A stretch of DNA of 64,000 nucleotides from Clostridium prolinivorans (GCF_004011155.1 NZ_RJWG01000010.1:1-64000), one strand, 5' to 3'. Numbered from the stretch's first letter, positions 49,061 to 57,083 are shown. Numbers and translations are program-made. Notes: generated by a model not told the origin, from the letters alone.

Positions 49061-49705
49061 TTATTTATAGCTTATTGATTTTTTAGGGCATGCTATTGCA
49101 CACTTTGCACATTGAATACAATCATAATGACTTAGTGCATCTCCTTTATATTTATAAGGTTCTATTCCCATAGGACATTTTTGGGAACAAATTTTACAAT
49201 TAACACAAGTATTAGATACCTGTAATATATTATTTTTATCTCTTTTAATGTAAGAAATGAATGCAGCTATACTTCCCATAGGACAGAAATTGCACCAAGT
49301 TCTGTTATTGTAAAAAAGGGATAATACTATTCCAATTAAAGTTGTAATTACAATAATTCTATAAAAAACCATACCAATTCCTTCAAGATTTCCCCAATTT
49401 TCTTTAATACCTATTCCAAACATTGTAAACATAAACAAAATTACAAATATTCTAAAATATACTGATTTCAAAAATTTAGGTACTTGATTTTTTTTACTAA
49501 ATTTTGATACTACATTATCGTAAAAACTTCCTCTTGGACATAAATTTCCACACCAAAATCTTCCTTTGAATAATGATACTATTATAGGTGCAACCATACA
49601 TATAATTGCTGCTACTGCTATTTTAAAATCAAATAAACTTGCAACAATAAATATTAATAAAATTACATATGAATACTTCTTCCATAGTTCAATAAATTTT
49701 TTCAT
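49061..49705 (-). CDS. Membrane polyferredoxin (NapH/CcoG-like 4Fe-4S protein)
   Basis: The protein of 214 residues has about four to five membrane helices with two cysteine motifs at their ends (WCGNLCPRGSF and WCNFCPMGS) and two C-terminal ferredoxin clusters (CVNCKICSQKCPMG and CIQCAKCAIACP). Such proteins carry electrons at the membrane; the partner is unknown. GGGAGGG lies 7 bases before ATG 49705, which I prefer to the ATG ten codons upstream. A promoter with a palindromic operator lies directly upstream. Confidence 0.87.
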   Translation of the reverse strand: MKKFIELWKKYSYVILLIFIVASLFDFKIAVAAIICMVAPIIVSLFKGRFWCGNLCPRGSFYDNVVSKFSKKNQVPKFLKSVYFRIFVILFMFTMFGIGIKENWGNLEGIGMVFYRIIVITTLIGIVLSLFYNNRTWCNFCPMGSIAAFISYIKRDKNNILQVSNTCVNCKICSQKCPMGIEPYKYKGDALSHYDCIQCAKCAIACPKKSISYK

Positions 49706-49726
49706 GTTGATCCCTCCCAATTGAAT

Positions 49727-49780
49727 TATACCCATACGGGGTATACATAAGATATTATATTAGTTTTTTTAATATGTCAA
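49727..49780 (-). promoter_or_regulatory. Sigma-A promoter with CsoR/CstR-like operator
   Basis: On the minus strand TTGACA (49775-49780) and TATAAT/TAATAT (about 49752-49759) form a near-consensus promoter. Just downstream, TATACCC and GGG(G)TATA at 49727-49745 form an inverted repeat of 7-base arms around a 5-base centre. ATACCCC-type palindromes are the operators of CsoR (copper) and CstR (persulfide) repressors. No csoR/cstR gene is in the window. Confidence 0.7.
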
Positions 49781-50002
49781 CCTATAATGAATTTTTCATA
49801 TTTAATTTATGATAATATCCTAATATACCATAATTGATTATGCCATAAATACAATATTGTTAGTATAACAACCTCATTAGATCGAAGCGAGGTTAACATA
49901 ATTAGAAAGGTAGATTTAAAAATAGGATAAAATGAAAAATAGATAATAATAAAAAACATGGTACAGGGAGATTTTTACGCTTCATGAAACCATGTTTATG
50001 AT

Positions 50003-50510
50003 AGAACTTTAGTGTTGAATTTGCAAAATGATATAAGTTTATTTGGGTAATACACAAACATGTGTTCATCAAACAAACTCCTCCCCAAAATCAAATAAAG
50101 TCCTTTCACCTATGTCCCTCAAACCCTTGAAAACACTTGCTTGTTATTCCATTCCAATTTATCATTTTGTTCCCATTTCTTTAATCCTCACTTCCTAAAG
50201 TCCTTTCATTCCTAAATTTTTGGGGCAAAAAATGAAAATAAAGTGCTTGTAGGATTGAGGGTTTAGGGGGAAGGTTTAAGGAGTGTTTTTATCAATTTCT
50301 CCTCTCCATTTTCTTTTCTATTCAATCTTCTAATCCATTGATTTATCTGGCTTTTAGCCTTATTCCTTGTTCCTTATCCCTTAAAACTTCTAAACAAAAA
50401 CATAGCCTACAGGGCTTTTCTTCTCCCTAATAAACCATGTTTCCTAAAAGAACTTTATTTGCATTTTAAAAAGAATTTGCAAAATGATAGGAGTTTATTT
50501 GGGTTATACA
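50003..50510. mobile_element. Left repeat cluster with a Tn7-like mini-element (50061-50510)
   Basis: No gene is seen from 49746 to 50597. The stretch 50061-50510 begins TGTGTTCATCAAACAAACTC and ends with the inverted match GAGTTTATTTGGGTTATACA (15 of 21 positions agree). Inside are copies of an ACTTTATT motif: inverted at about 50093, 50196 and 50236, and direct at about 50448. A second right-type end (GTTTATTTGGGTAATACA) stops at 50054, and about 38 bases around it are repeated at 50473-50510. The pattern is a right end, a left end, then a right end, as expected for tandem insertions. Confidence 0.6.
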
Positions 50511-50597
50511 TAGATACAAGTATAAGGGATAAGGGATAAGGGCTTAAGGAGCAATAGTCAATTTTGTAACTACATACATTAATAAGATAATTACTTT

Positions 50598-51404
50598 TTA
50601 ATAAGTAGGCTTACCAATTAGACTTTTTGCACTATCACATAAATTATCATAATGCAATAAAAGAATTTTTTGCTTATCTGAATATCTTCGTCTTTCCTTA
50701 TATGTTCTTTCATTGAACTCATCTCTTCTTCCAGCAATAACCACATAGTGTATTCTTGTTTTATCAAGGCTAATAAATTCATTAGGTAACTGTTCATTTG
50801 GATGCTTATATTTTTGAAAAGTTTCCCTGAGTGATATATAATTTGCCTCAAGCCATTCGTCCCAATCATTTATCTGTTTAATACCCTTTCTAAAGACATC
50901 GCCTATGCTTCCATCCTTTAAAGTAATCTTTCCATATGGGTTTTCTAATTCAACAAAAACAAACTCATATCCACCTGAATTTTTGCCTATAAGTAAATAA
51001 TCTACTTTATATGAATTACCTAACATAAACTCTGGTATAATAAATGCATCATGATGTCCAAAATTATAATTTGATTTTAAAATTGAAGCAATTATAAAAT
51101 AGGCTTTATTATCTTTAATAAATTTTGCAATATCTCTTTCGATAATATTATCATTATCCAAAAAATCACAGAAATTAGAAATAAGGGCTTTAAGCATATC
51201 CTCATCTTTTAAATCTTCTATATCCAAATAATTATTAGGAAATAAACTCAAATAATGTCTGACTGCTTTTGGATATTTTCTAAACATTGACTTTCTAAAA
51301 TTCAACTTCCCACTAGATTTTACTACTTCTTTTTGCCTCAATACTTCCCATTCGTTTACTTCATCTTCGGTTAATTTAGTATAATCTCTATTGTAAATTC
51401 TCAT
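50598..51404 (-). CDS. sduA: Shedu antiphage nuclease (SduA, DUF4263)
   Basis: The 268-residue protein has an N-terminal helical part (1-110) and a C-terminal PD-(D/E)XK-type nuclease domain. Its core is FIIPEFMLGNSYKVDYLLIG with Asp135, FVFVELENPYGKI with Glu152/Glu154, and GIKQINDWDEWLE with Gln177, followed by RIHYVVIAGRRDEFNE. This pattern is characteristic of DUF4263. Shedu is a known single-gene antiphage system. AGGAG lies 7 bases before the ATG. It is the last gene of a minus-strand cargo that also has a HEPN-like and an HNH-like gene. Confidence 0.85.
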   Translation of the reverse strand: MRIYNRDYTKLTEDEVNEWEVLRQKEVVKSSGKLNFRKSMFRKYPKAVRHYLSLFPNNYLDIEDLKDEDMLKALISNFCDFLDNDNIIERDIAKFIKDNKAYFIIASILKSNYNFGHHDAFIIPEFMLGNSYKVDYLLIGKNSGGYEFVFVELENPYGKITLKDGSIGDVFRKGIKQINDWDEWLEANYISLRETFQKYKHPNEQLPNEFISLDKTRIHYVVIAGRRDEFNERTYKERRRYSDKQKILLLHYDNLCDSAKSLIGKPTY

Positions 51405-51478
51405 AGTTATTCTCCTAATATAATTTTATATTATTTAATCATATGAAGTACTAATCTATTGTTATTTAAGTTTTTAAC

Positions 51479-52072
51479 TTACTTAATTTCTAGATTAACA
51501 TTATTTCTATCAACTTGAGTCTCTAAAACGTTATACATAAAAACAAGTGAAAACTTTACCCCATCTTTTTCAGTTAAAATATCTTTAAGAAAGATTTTTT
51601 TATTCATACTATATTCTGTAGGGGAATTAATACTTATGTATGTCATTCTTTTATATTTTTGTTCCCAAAACCTATATTTAAATTCTTCTCTAAATTCATA
51701 TTTCGTTAGAAATCGGTCTATAAACTGTGGTTTATTAGAATACAAAGTAATTAGCGATTTCTTAACCCAAATATCATCCCATTTATCAAAGTATGGAAAA
51801 TGCAATAATACGTTTCTAATAAATTTAAACAAGTCTTTACCTACATCACTAAAATTTGGTCTTTTTTGATTTTTGATAACCCATTGTATAGGTGGATATT
51901 TCAAAAGTTCAAAATACGTTGCAAAGATTTCTTTTATTTTAAAAAGTCGGTATTCATCTTCTTTAAACCAAAACTCATCATTCATCATTTCTTCAAATAA
52001 GTCATAAAACCTATTATATCCTATAGTTAAAAATTCTTTTTCATCTTCATTTGGATGTATTTTTACTTCCAT
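51479..52072 (-). CDS. Hypothetical protein with a HEPN-type RX4H motif
   Basis: I do not recognise a named family. The 197-residue protein is mostly helical in its first 110 residues and contains FIRNVLLHFPYFDKWDDIW; Arg86-Asn87-x3-His91 fits the R-polar-x3-H motif of HEPN ribonucleases. The C-terminus is richer in strands. GGAGGGAGATGA precedes the ATG, so it is well translated. It lies between the HNH-like gene and sduA on the same strand, which suggests a shared defence role; that is inference. Confidence 0.55.
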   Translation of the reverse strand: MEVKIHPNEDEKEFLTIGYNRFYDLFEEMMNDEFWFKEDEYRLFKIKEIFATYFELLKYPPIQWVIKNQKRPNFSDVGKDLFKFIRNVLLHFPYFDKWDDIWVKKSLITLYSNKPQFIDRFLTKYEFREEFKYRFWEQKYKRMTYISINSPTEYSMNKKIFLKDILTEKDGVKFSLVFMYNVLETQVDRNNVNLEIK

Positions 52073-52100
52073 TCATCTCCCTCCATATATAAAATGGATA

Positions 52101-52964
52101 TTATAATTTTCTATCTTTCATCATCTGTTTAAACATCTTGCTATTTATAAACTCCTCTTTATTTTCTATTATATTTTTAGCAATTTTTTCTTTCTGATGT
52201 AAATTTAACTTCAACTGTGATTCATTCATTTCTTTTATCCATTCAAAGAACTCTTGTCCAACTATACTTTTGATATACTGATTTTTCGCTCTAATTATTC
52301 CTCTGCAATTAAATATTTCTGTATTTTCCCAATATTCTTCTCGGTGCATTCTGTAAATTGTAATTAGAATTATTCCCATAAGGTTTGATATACTCATATA
52401 TGTTTTTCTTTTAGAATTATAAAATGTATAGCCCCCTTCACTTCTGCTAAAAGCAACATGGGGATTCTGTTCTTTGAACTCCTTATATGCCTCTTTAATA
52501 TCACCAAAGAAAAATATATGATTTTTAATATTACCTATATCATTTCTTTTTTTCATAAGATAATCTCTCATAATCTTTTCACTATCTATAAGAACTTGCA
52601 AATCATCAATTTGAATATCTCCGGCTTTTACAAAATCAATTATATCTAAATATAAATTTCTCCAATTCACTGACGTAATAAAATAATGAAGTCATTCATC
52701 ATATTCAAATTCTTCTTTATTTTCTTTTAAGTATGGATAAAAAACTTTACTTGCAAAAAGTGTTTCTGCACTATTAAATCTCTCTTCACACTCTTTACAT
52801 AATAAATAGTGTTTCTCTCCATCTTGCACAACCTTATTAGGATTATCAGTTCTTCTAATATTTCCAACAGATGTTTTCTTTAAATATCTGATTACAAATT
52901 TAGGAATAATATGGCTTAACTGGAGTTCTCTTTCTCTATAACATAATGCACATTTACCTATCAT
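52101..52964 (-). pseudogene. HNH-like zinc-site protein interrupted by an in-frame TGA
   Basis: Read through one TGA (52692-52694), the frame is continuous for 288 codons. The N-terminal part has CALC (Cys5, Cys8), LSHIIPKFV (His18) and LLCKECEERF (Cys56, Cys59), a zinc-ribbon/HNH-like arrangement. After the TGA the protein continues LHYFITSVNWRNLYLDIID and a helical domain. In relatives that I recall, a Trp follows the FEYDE segment, so TGG to TGA is likely. ATG 52964 or 52973 could start it. Without suppression only 90 residues are made; the second half could start at GTG/ATG codons near 52670. Confidence 0.7.
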
Positions 52965-53041
52965 CTCTCTCATTCCCTTAAAACTTTTTACATTTAAAAT
53001 AAAAGTTTTATTTAATTCATAACTATTTTATAGTAATACCT

Positions 53042-53146
53042 TCAGCGAGAACCCCAAGCAAAGTTCAGTCTTATTATACCAAGGTTTATAGAGAGTCCTA
53101 CATATCTATGGAATTTAATAATATTAAATATACTATTTAATTTCAT
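53042..53146 (-). CDS. Small 34-residue open reading frame
   Basis: MKLNSIFNIIKFHRYVGLSI begins a 34-residue basic, hydrophobic peptide ending in AWGSR. AAAGGAGGG lies 9 bases before its ATG, one of the best ribosome sites in this island. It precedes the HNH-like gene by about 75 bases. It may be a leader peptide or a small protein; I know no homologue. Confidence 0.4.
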   Translation of the reverse strand: MKLNSIFNIIKFHRYVGLSINLGIIRLNFAWGSR

Positions 53147-53335
53147 AAGACATCCCTCCTTTAATCCTATACTAGAATTAACATGGTTCTCGCAAGGGCT
53201 ATTAGAATCCTCGCTCAAGGTATTAGTTCTGTGTATTTACAAGTAGATTGTAACATATCTATGTAAAAATATTCGTCACTTATTCCTAATTTCCTTTATT
53301 TGCTATCAAATAAATCTATTATTTAATCCTATAAA
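53045..53335. other. Untranslated stretch with distant inverted repeat upstream of the cargo
   Basis: GCGAGAACC at 53045-53053 is the exact complement of GGTTCTCGC at 53182-53190. Between and beyond them lie two similar blocks (CTTGAGCGAGGATTCTAATAG and CTTGCGAGAACC on the minus strand, here given in part). The stretch may be a structured 5' leader of the cargo transcript. From 53200 to 53335 I see only an AT-rich, promoter-like segment. Confidence 0.35.
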
Positions 53336-53338
53336 AAT

Positions 53339-53372
53339 AGTCACATTAAGGAATTTTATCCTTACAATGACT
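53339..53372 (-). terminator. Terminator after the tnsD remnant
   Basis: On the minus strand AGTCA...TAAGGA pairs with TTCCTTA...TGACT and is followed by T residues. It begins 6 bases beyond the tnsD stop codon. Confidence 0.65.
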
Positions 53373-53378
53373 CTTTTC

Positions 53379-53917
53379 CTACCATTTAAAATTACAATCA
53401 TATCCCTTCTTATTTAATACCTGTTCAATTTCTTTATAAATTTCTTTCATATACTTCGGTTTAATCCCTGCTGTTTCTGCTAAATTCCATAACGTAATCT
53501 CTTTTCCCTGCATCTGTAATTCTTCTACAGCCCATTTAATTTTTCTTATATGGTATTCCTCCAGACTTTCCAAATCAGACTCTATATATGCTTTAGTCAT
53601 GGGGAGTTTTTCTTTCTTTTTTGATAGCCATTCACTAACTCCCAACTTACCTCCTATGGTTGACCATGTTATTCTTTCAGGCTTGCCTTTTTTCATTTCT
53701 TTTACTATTTCTTATACTTGTGACAGTAATTCAGCATCTCTTTTAGCCCAATCAACAGCCTTCACTGCTTTTTTTATCCTGCGATAGTTTTGTTTCAGCC
53801 ATTAACTATCATATCTTTTCAGCCATGTATATAGTCCATCATTTTTTCTTCTTATCTGGTTGCTGCTTATATCGGCATATTGAACATGAAGTTTAAGCCA
53901 TTTAGTTATATATCATC
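53379..53917 (-). pseudogene. tnsD: TnsD C-terminal remnant of a Tn7-like transposon
   Basis: TnsD selects the attachment site of Tn7-like elements. In one frame I read DGLYTWLKRYDS, stop, WLKQNYRRIKKA, VDWAKRDAELLSQV, stop, then ITWSTIGGKLGVSEWLSKKK, EKLPMTKAYIESDLESLEEY and HIRKIKWAVEELQ. YTWLxRxDxxW, VDWxKRDxEL and IRxIKWA are features of the TnsD C-terminal domain. Two TAA codons (53802-53804 and 53712-53714) interrupt it and the N-terminal half with its zinc finger is missing. No tnsA, tnsB or tnsC is seen. Confidence 0.75.
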
Positions 53918-53965
53918 ATTGTACTTATTGTTCTGTTCCTTATCCCACCTTGCTTCCCATTCTTA

Positions 53966-54045
53966 GAACTAACTTTATTATTACAGAATCGACTTTATTA
54001 TCATAGAACCAACTTTATTATCACAGAACCGACTTTATTATTTTA
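53966..54045. repeat. Four tandem 20-bp repeats (putative TnsB-binding sites)
   Basis: Four copies start exactly 20 bases apart at 53966, 53986, 54006 and 54026. The consensus is GAACCGACTTTATTATCACA; ACTTTATTAT is invariant. There are no spacers. Their place beside the tnsD remnant and close likeness to the copies at the mini-element end suggest transposase-binding sites. Confidence 0.8.
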
Positions 54046-54091
54046 TTGATTTCCTCTTGTTCCTTATCCCTAAAAACCTTACCCCTAACTA

Positions 54092-54615
54092 TGTATATTT
54101 AAAATAAACTCCACTCCACCCACACCCCTCAAACCCTTGATTTTTCTACACCCTAATTTTTAACATATAATAAAGTCCGCTCTAAAATCTCATATTTTTA
54201 TCCCATTTATTAACACTTTTTCCTTAATCCTTGTAATGATTTTTAAAATAAAGTCGGTTCCAAATAGGGATGTTTTGAAAGGAAAATAGGGATAAGTTTC
54301 ATAGGGTAAGATTTAAGGTTTTATTCCACCCTTTCAGTTACTATATCAACATTATCTTCAATACAGCAGTCAATACTTCTCTCAATCCCTTTAAAATCAA
54401 TAGTTTGAAGGCTTTAATCAGCACAATTTTCTAATCAAATTTCTAATGAAAAATCTAATCGCCTTAATCCTTACACCTTAACCCTAACTCAACAAAAAAA
54501 CAAACCCCGCAGCCGTTCAGGATTTTTCCTACTTCGACTACGGGATTTTGGAACGAACTTTATTTTTATAGAGCAAACTTTATTATCATGGAGTGAACTT
54601 TATTTGAATTATACA
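54092..54615. mobile_element. Right repeat cluster: Tn7-like mini-element of 524 bp
   Basis: The left end begins TGTATATTTAAAATAAACTC and the right end finishes with the inverted match GAACTTTATTTGAATTATACA in part (17 of 21 positions agree). Inverted sites lie at about 54110, 54169 and 54246, and three direct tandem sites at 54551-54610. The interior has no gene. It shares CCCTCAAACCCTTGA and the site order with the left cluster at 50061. No convincing 5-bp target duplication is seen. Confidence 0.6.
54551..54610. repeat. Three tandem 20-bp repeats at the element's right end
   Basis: Copies at 54551, 54571 and 54591 share GA-x4-ACTTTATT and have a period of exactly 20 bases. The last copy runs into the terminal TTATACA. 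They belong to the same family as the array at 53966. Confidence 0.75.
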
Positions 54616-54760
54616 GTTATTGTCAAATGCCATTTATTCATGAATTTTATATGGATAATGTAAAATAGAAAACCTTACAGCAAATGAGGCATATATCCAC
54701 ATTTACTGTAAGGTTAAATAACTAAACGCAATTTAACATCTAAATTTAGTTCCCAGAATA

Positions 54761-55480
54761 TCATTTAAAGTCTATGGCCTTAACAGGACATTTATCGATT
54801 ATCGCTTTCAATTCATTTATTTGTGTATCATTAAGTGTAGACTCTTTCCATTTTGCTTTCTTATCCACTACCTTAAAATGCTGAGGCATTAATTTTTCAC
54901 ACATTCCGCATCCAATACAATACTGCTCCTTAATATCAATGCCAGTTGCTTTGCTTAAACTTTGCTCTTCCTGAATAGGAATATCTTCTTTTTTTACAAA
55001 TACAGTCATTAGATATGACATTATCAGTATGGATATTACTGTCAATATCCACCTTATCCCCATAAACTGTGCCCCTAAGAATTTTGCTTCATTGGCAAGC
55101 ATGGGTACTTTTATTACTGCCCATGCACTTAATATAATAACTACATTTGCGATGCTGGCACCTTTCTTTAAAAGCATTTTGCAGATTGGGAATGCTGCAT
55201 AAATAGGCCCTGCTGAAAAACTGCCCAATAAGAATGAGAATATACTCCCCTTTATTCCTGCTTTCTCCCCAAATCCATTCATGATTACTTCTTTAGGAAC
55301 CCATGCTTCAATAATTGATGTAAGTATAAAAATCACAGGCATAATTTCAAACATTTCTATAATATAATACATGCTGTTTTTGACAGATAAGTAAGCCTTA
55401 TCGGGCATTGCGATAAATAGAAAAATATATGCCAAAGATACTGCTGCCAGCAGTTTGTTCTTTTTAATTATTTCAATCAT
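54761..55480 (-). CDS. Permease with C-terminal ferredoxin domain
   Basis: Residues 1-160 contain about five membrane helices with GSFSAGPIYAAFPICKMLLKKG, a motif of the permease family that includes ArsP-like proteins. Residues 180-239 form a ferredoxin-like domain with CIGCGMCEKLMPQHF and a distant CPVKAIDF. It is the second half of a two-gene permease; its substrate is unknown. It starts one base after the first permease gene. Confidence 0.8.
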   Translation of the reverse strand: MIEIIKKNKLLAAVSLAYIFLFIAMPDKAYLSVKNSMYYIIEMFEIMPVIFILTSIIEAWVPKEVIMNGFGEKAGIKGSIFSFLLGSFSAGPIYAAFPICKMLLKKGASIANVVIILSAWAVIKVPMLANEAKFLGAQFMGIRWILTVISILIMSYLMTVFVKKEDIPIQEEQSLSKATGIDIKEQYCIGCGMCEKLMPQHFKVVDKKAKWKESTLNDTQINELKAIIDKCPVKAIDFK

Positions 55481-55481
55481 T

Positions 55482-55964
55482 TCACATAATCACTCCCATC
55501 GTCAGCGCTATTATAAGTGCAAATACAAAACTAAGAACATTACGGGTAGTAGCAAATTTCAAACCAAACTCTTGTTTTTCTAATGGGAATGTCACTATTC
55601 CAACCATCGTTAAAGTAGTTAAGAATGCAACGGCAGGGACAATACTTGCACCTGCATCTACAAAAGAACCTACCAGAGGAAATGCTACAAAGGCTGGAAT
55701 CAATGTAATACTACCTACTAAGGCAGAAATAACGGTTGAAATAAACAGATTGGATTCTCCCAAAACATTCTTTATAACTTCAGGCGGTATGAAGGTCAGA
55801 ATCAATCCTATAAGAAACAAGATGCCTACAATCTCTCCAATCATATTTTTCATCATACCTCTTGCCATTTTCATAGAATTAAATGTCTTTTGCTTGTTTT
55901 TAACAAGAGATGCGACAAACGCAGCCCCTGTTATCCCCCATAATGATGCTGTAAAAATATCCAC
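55482..55964 (-). CDS. Permease, first half (ArsP-like family)
   Basis: The 160-residue protein has about four to five membrane helices and TLIPAFVAFPLVGSFVDAGA, which mirrors the motif in the next gene. The two genes look like two halves of one inverted-repeat permease. The start is GTG, with AGGAG nine bases upstream. It follows the cupin gene by six bases. Confidence 0.8.
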   Translation of the reverse strand: MDIFTASLWGITGAAFVASLVKNKQKTFNSMKMARGMMKNMIGEIVGILFLIGLILTFIPPEVIKNVLGESNLFISTVISALVGSITLIPAFVAFPLVGSFVDAGASIVPAVAFLTTLTMVGIVTFPLEKQEFGLKFATTRNVLSFVFALIIALTMGVIM

Positions 55965-55970
55965 CTTTCA

Positions 55971-56300
55971 TCACTCCTTCTCCTTGTAGTTTTTAGGATT
56001 AGGTGATTTTACCACAAAGAATTCCAATACTTCTTCGTCTTGATTATGGACATTCATTTTTGTTTTGTATGGGATATTAATAATATCTCCCTTGGTGTAA
56101 TGATGTGGTTCTTGTTCATTTAACTGCAAAGTCATTTTCCCTCGTACAATTATCATATAAACGTTGGAATTGGAATAGTGTTCAGGAAGATTTGTTCCTT
56201 TTGTAAGGACCATATGATTCAGGTGAATATTCTTATCATCCACAATCTTTTCAATTGTTTTGTCATCTGTAAGACTATATACATATTTTTTCTCCAGCAT
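55971..56300 (-). CDS. Cupin-domain protein
   Basis: The 109-residue protein is a single cupin barrel: GTNLPEHYSNSNVYMIIVRG (motif 1, with a reduced metal set), HHYTKGDIINIPYKTKMNVHN (motif 2, given in part). It may sense or bind a small ligand. GAAAGGAG precedes the ATG. It heads the cupin-permease-permease unit, divergent from a Crp-type regulator. Confidence 0.83.
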   Translation of the reverse strand: MLEKKYVYSLTDDKTIEKIVDDKNIHLNHMVLTKGTNLPEHYSNSNVYMIIVRGKMTLQLNEQEPHHYTKGDIINIPYKTKMNVHNQDEEVLEFFVVKSPNPKNYKEKE

Positions 56301-56357
56301 AAAAACTCTCCTTTCATTATGTTTAAATCTATATTATAATAAATCACAGCGATATAC

Positions 56358-56373
56358 AGTTACCATGGTAACT
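56358..56373. promoter_or_regulatory. Perfect palindromic operator between cupin and Crp-type genes
   Basis: AGTTACCATGGTAACT is a perfect 16-base palindrome. It lies in the 96-base divergent gap, 24 bases before the regulator start and 58 before the cupin start. Crp/Fnr proteins bind such twofold sites, so it is probably the operator of the regulator at 56397. Confidence 0.7.
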
Positions 56374-56396
56374 ATTTTTATAAAAAGGTGATATTT

Positions 56397-57074
56397 ATGA
56401 ACATAAAAGATTATCTGGACATTTTAAAACTAACAGGGTTATTTGACGGATTTTCTGTTGAAGAACTGCTTACTTTGTTTAAAACATACAATTATGTTAT
56501 CTCTAAATATAATAAAGGCAGCATTATCCATTTTGAAAGTGAGAAATGCAATTACTGGGATATTATTTTAAAAGGCCAGGTATTTGTTCAAAAGATTGAT
56601 GAAAAGGGAAATGTATTAACTATTACTGAATTTAAAGTTGGAGACAATATTGGGGGCAATCTATTGTTTTCAAGGTATCCTTATTATCCCATGAGTGTGG
56701 TGGCAAAATCAGATACTAAAATTTTACATATTGATAAAGATTTTGTACTGCAACTTTGTCAGACTAGCCAGGATTTCTTAATACAGTTCTTAACTTGCAT
56801 ATCGGACAAAACTGCTATCTTGACAAGCAAAATTAAATCAATCTCCATGAAATCTATAAGGGAATCTATCATTGAATTCTTAAACTATGAGTACTACTCT
56901 CAAAAAAATAAAGAAATAAAACTTAATATGACAAAAAAGGAATTAGCCGAAAGGTTAGGTATTCAAAGAACTTCTCTTTCCCGTGAACTCAATAAGATGA
57001 AAAAAGATGGGCTCATTGACTACAACACCCATTCTATTACTATCTGTGATTTTGATATTATTCGCAAATCTTGA
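56397..57074 (+). CDS. Crp/Fnr family transcriptional regulator
   Basis: The 225-residue protein has a beta-roll ligand domain (about 10-130) and a winged helix with KKELAERLGIQRTSLSREL near 190. It has no N-terminal cysteine cluster, so it is not FNR-like. ATG 56397 follows AAAAAGGTGAT; an in-frame GTG three codons upstream overlaps that site. It is divergent from the cupin-permease genes and likely regulates them. Confidence 0.87.
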   Translation: MNIKDYLDILKLTGLFDGFSVEELLTLFKTYNYVISKYNKGSIIHFESEKCNYWDIILKGQVFVQKIDEKGNVLTITEFKVGDNIGGNLLFSRYPYYPMSVVAKSDTKILHIDKDFVLQLCQTSQDFLIQFLTCISDKTAILTSKIKSISMKSIRESIIEFLNYEYYSQKNKEIKLNMTKKELAERLGIQRTSLSRELNKMKKDGLIDYNTHSITICDFDIIRKS

Positions 57075-57083
57075 GCAATAAAC

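Noticed and set aside
49956-49996. AAACATGGT...ACCATGTTT as a terminator or attachment site.
   Set aside because: The stem is short, has no T run, and a related ACCATGTTT recurs at 50435 as part of the duplicated element end, so it is better explained by the repeats.
53599-53787. A plus-strand frame over the tnsD remnant.
   Set aside because: The minus strand carries recognisable TnsD motifs; the plus frame is low-complexity and without a start signal.
53966-54045. The tandem 20-bp units might be a CRISPR array.
   Set aside because: The repeats abut with no unique spacers, and no cas gene is in the window.
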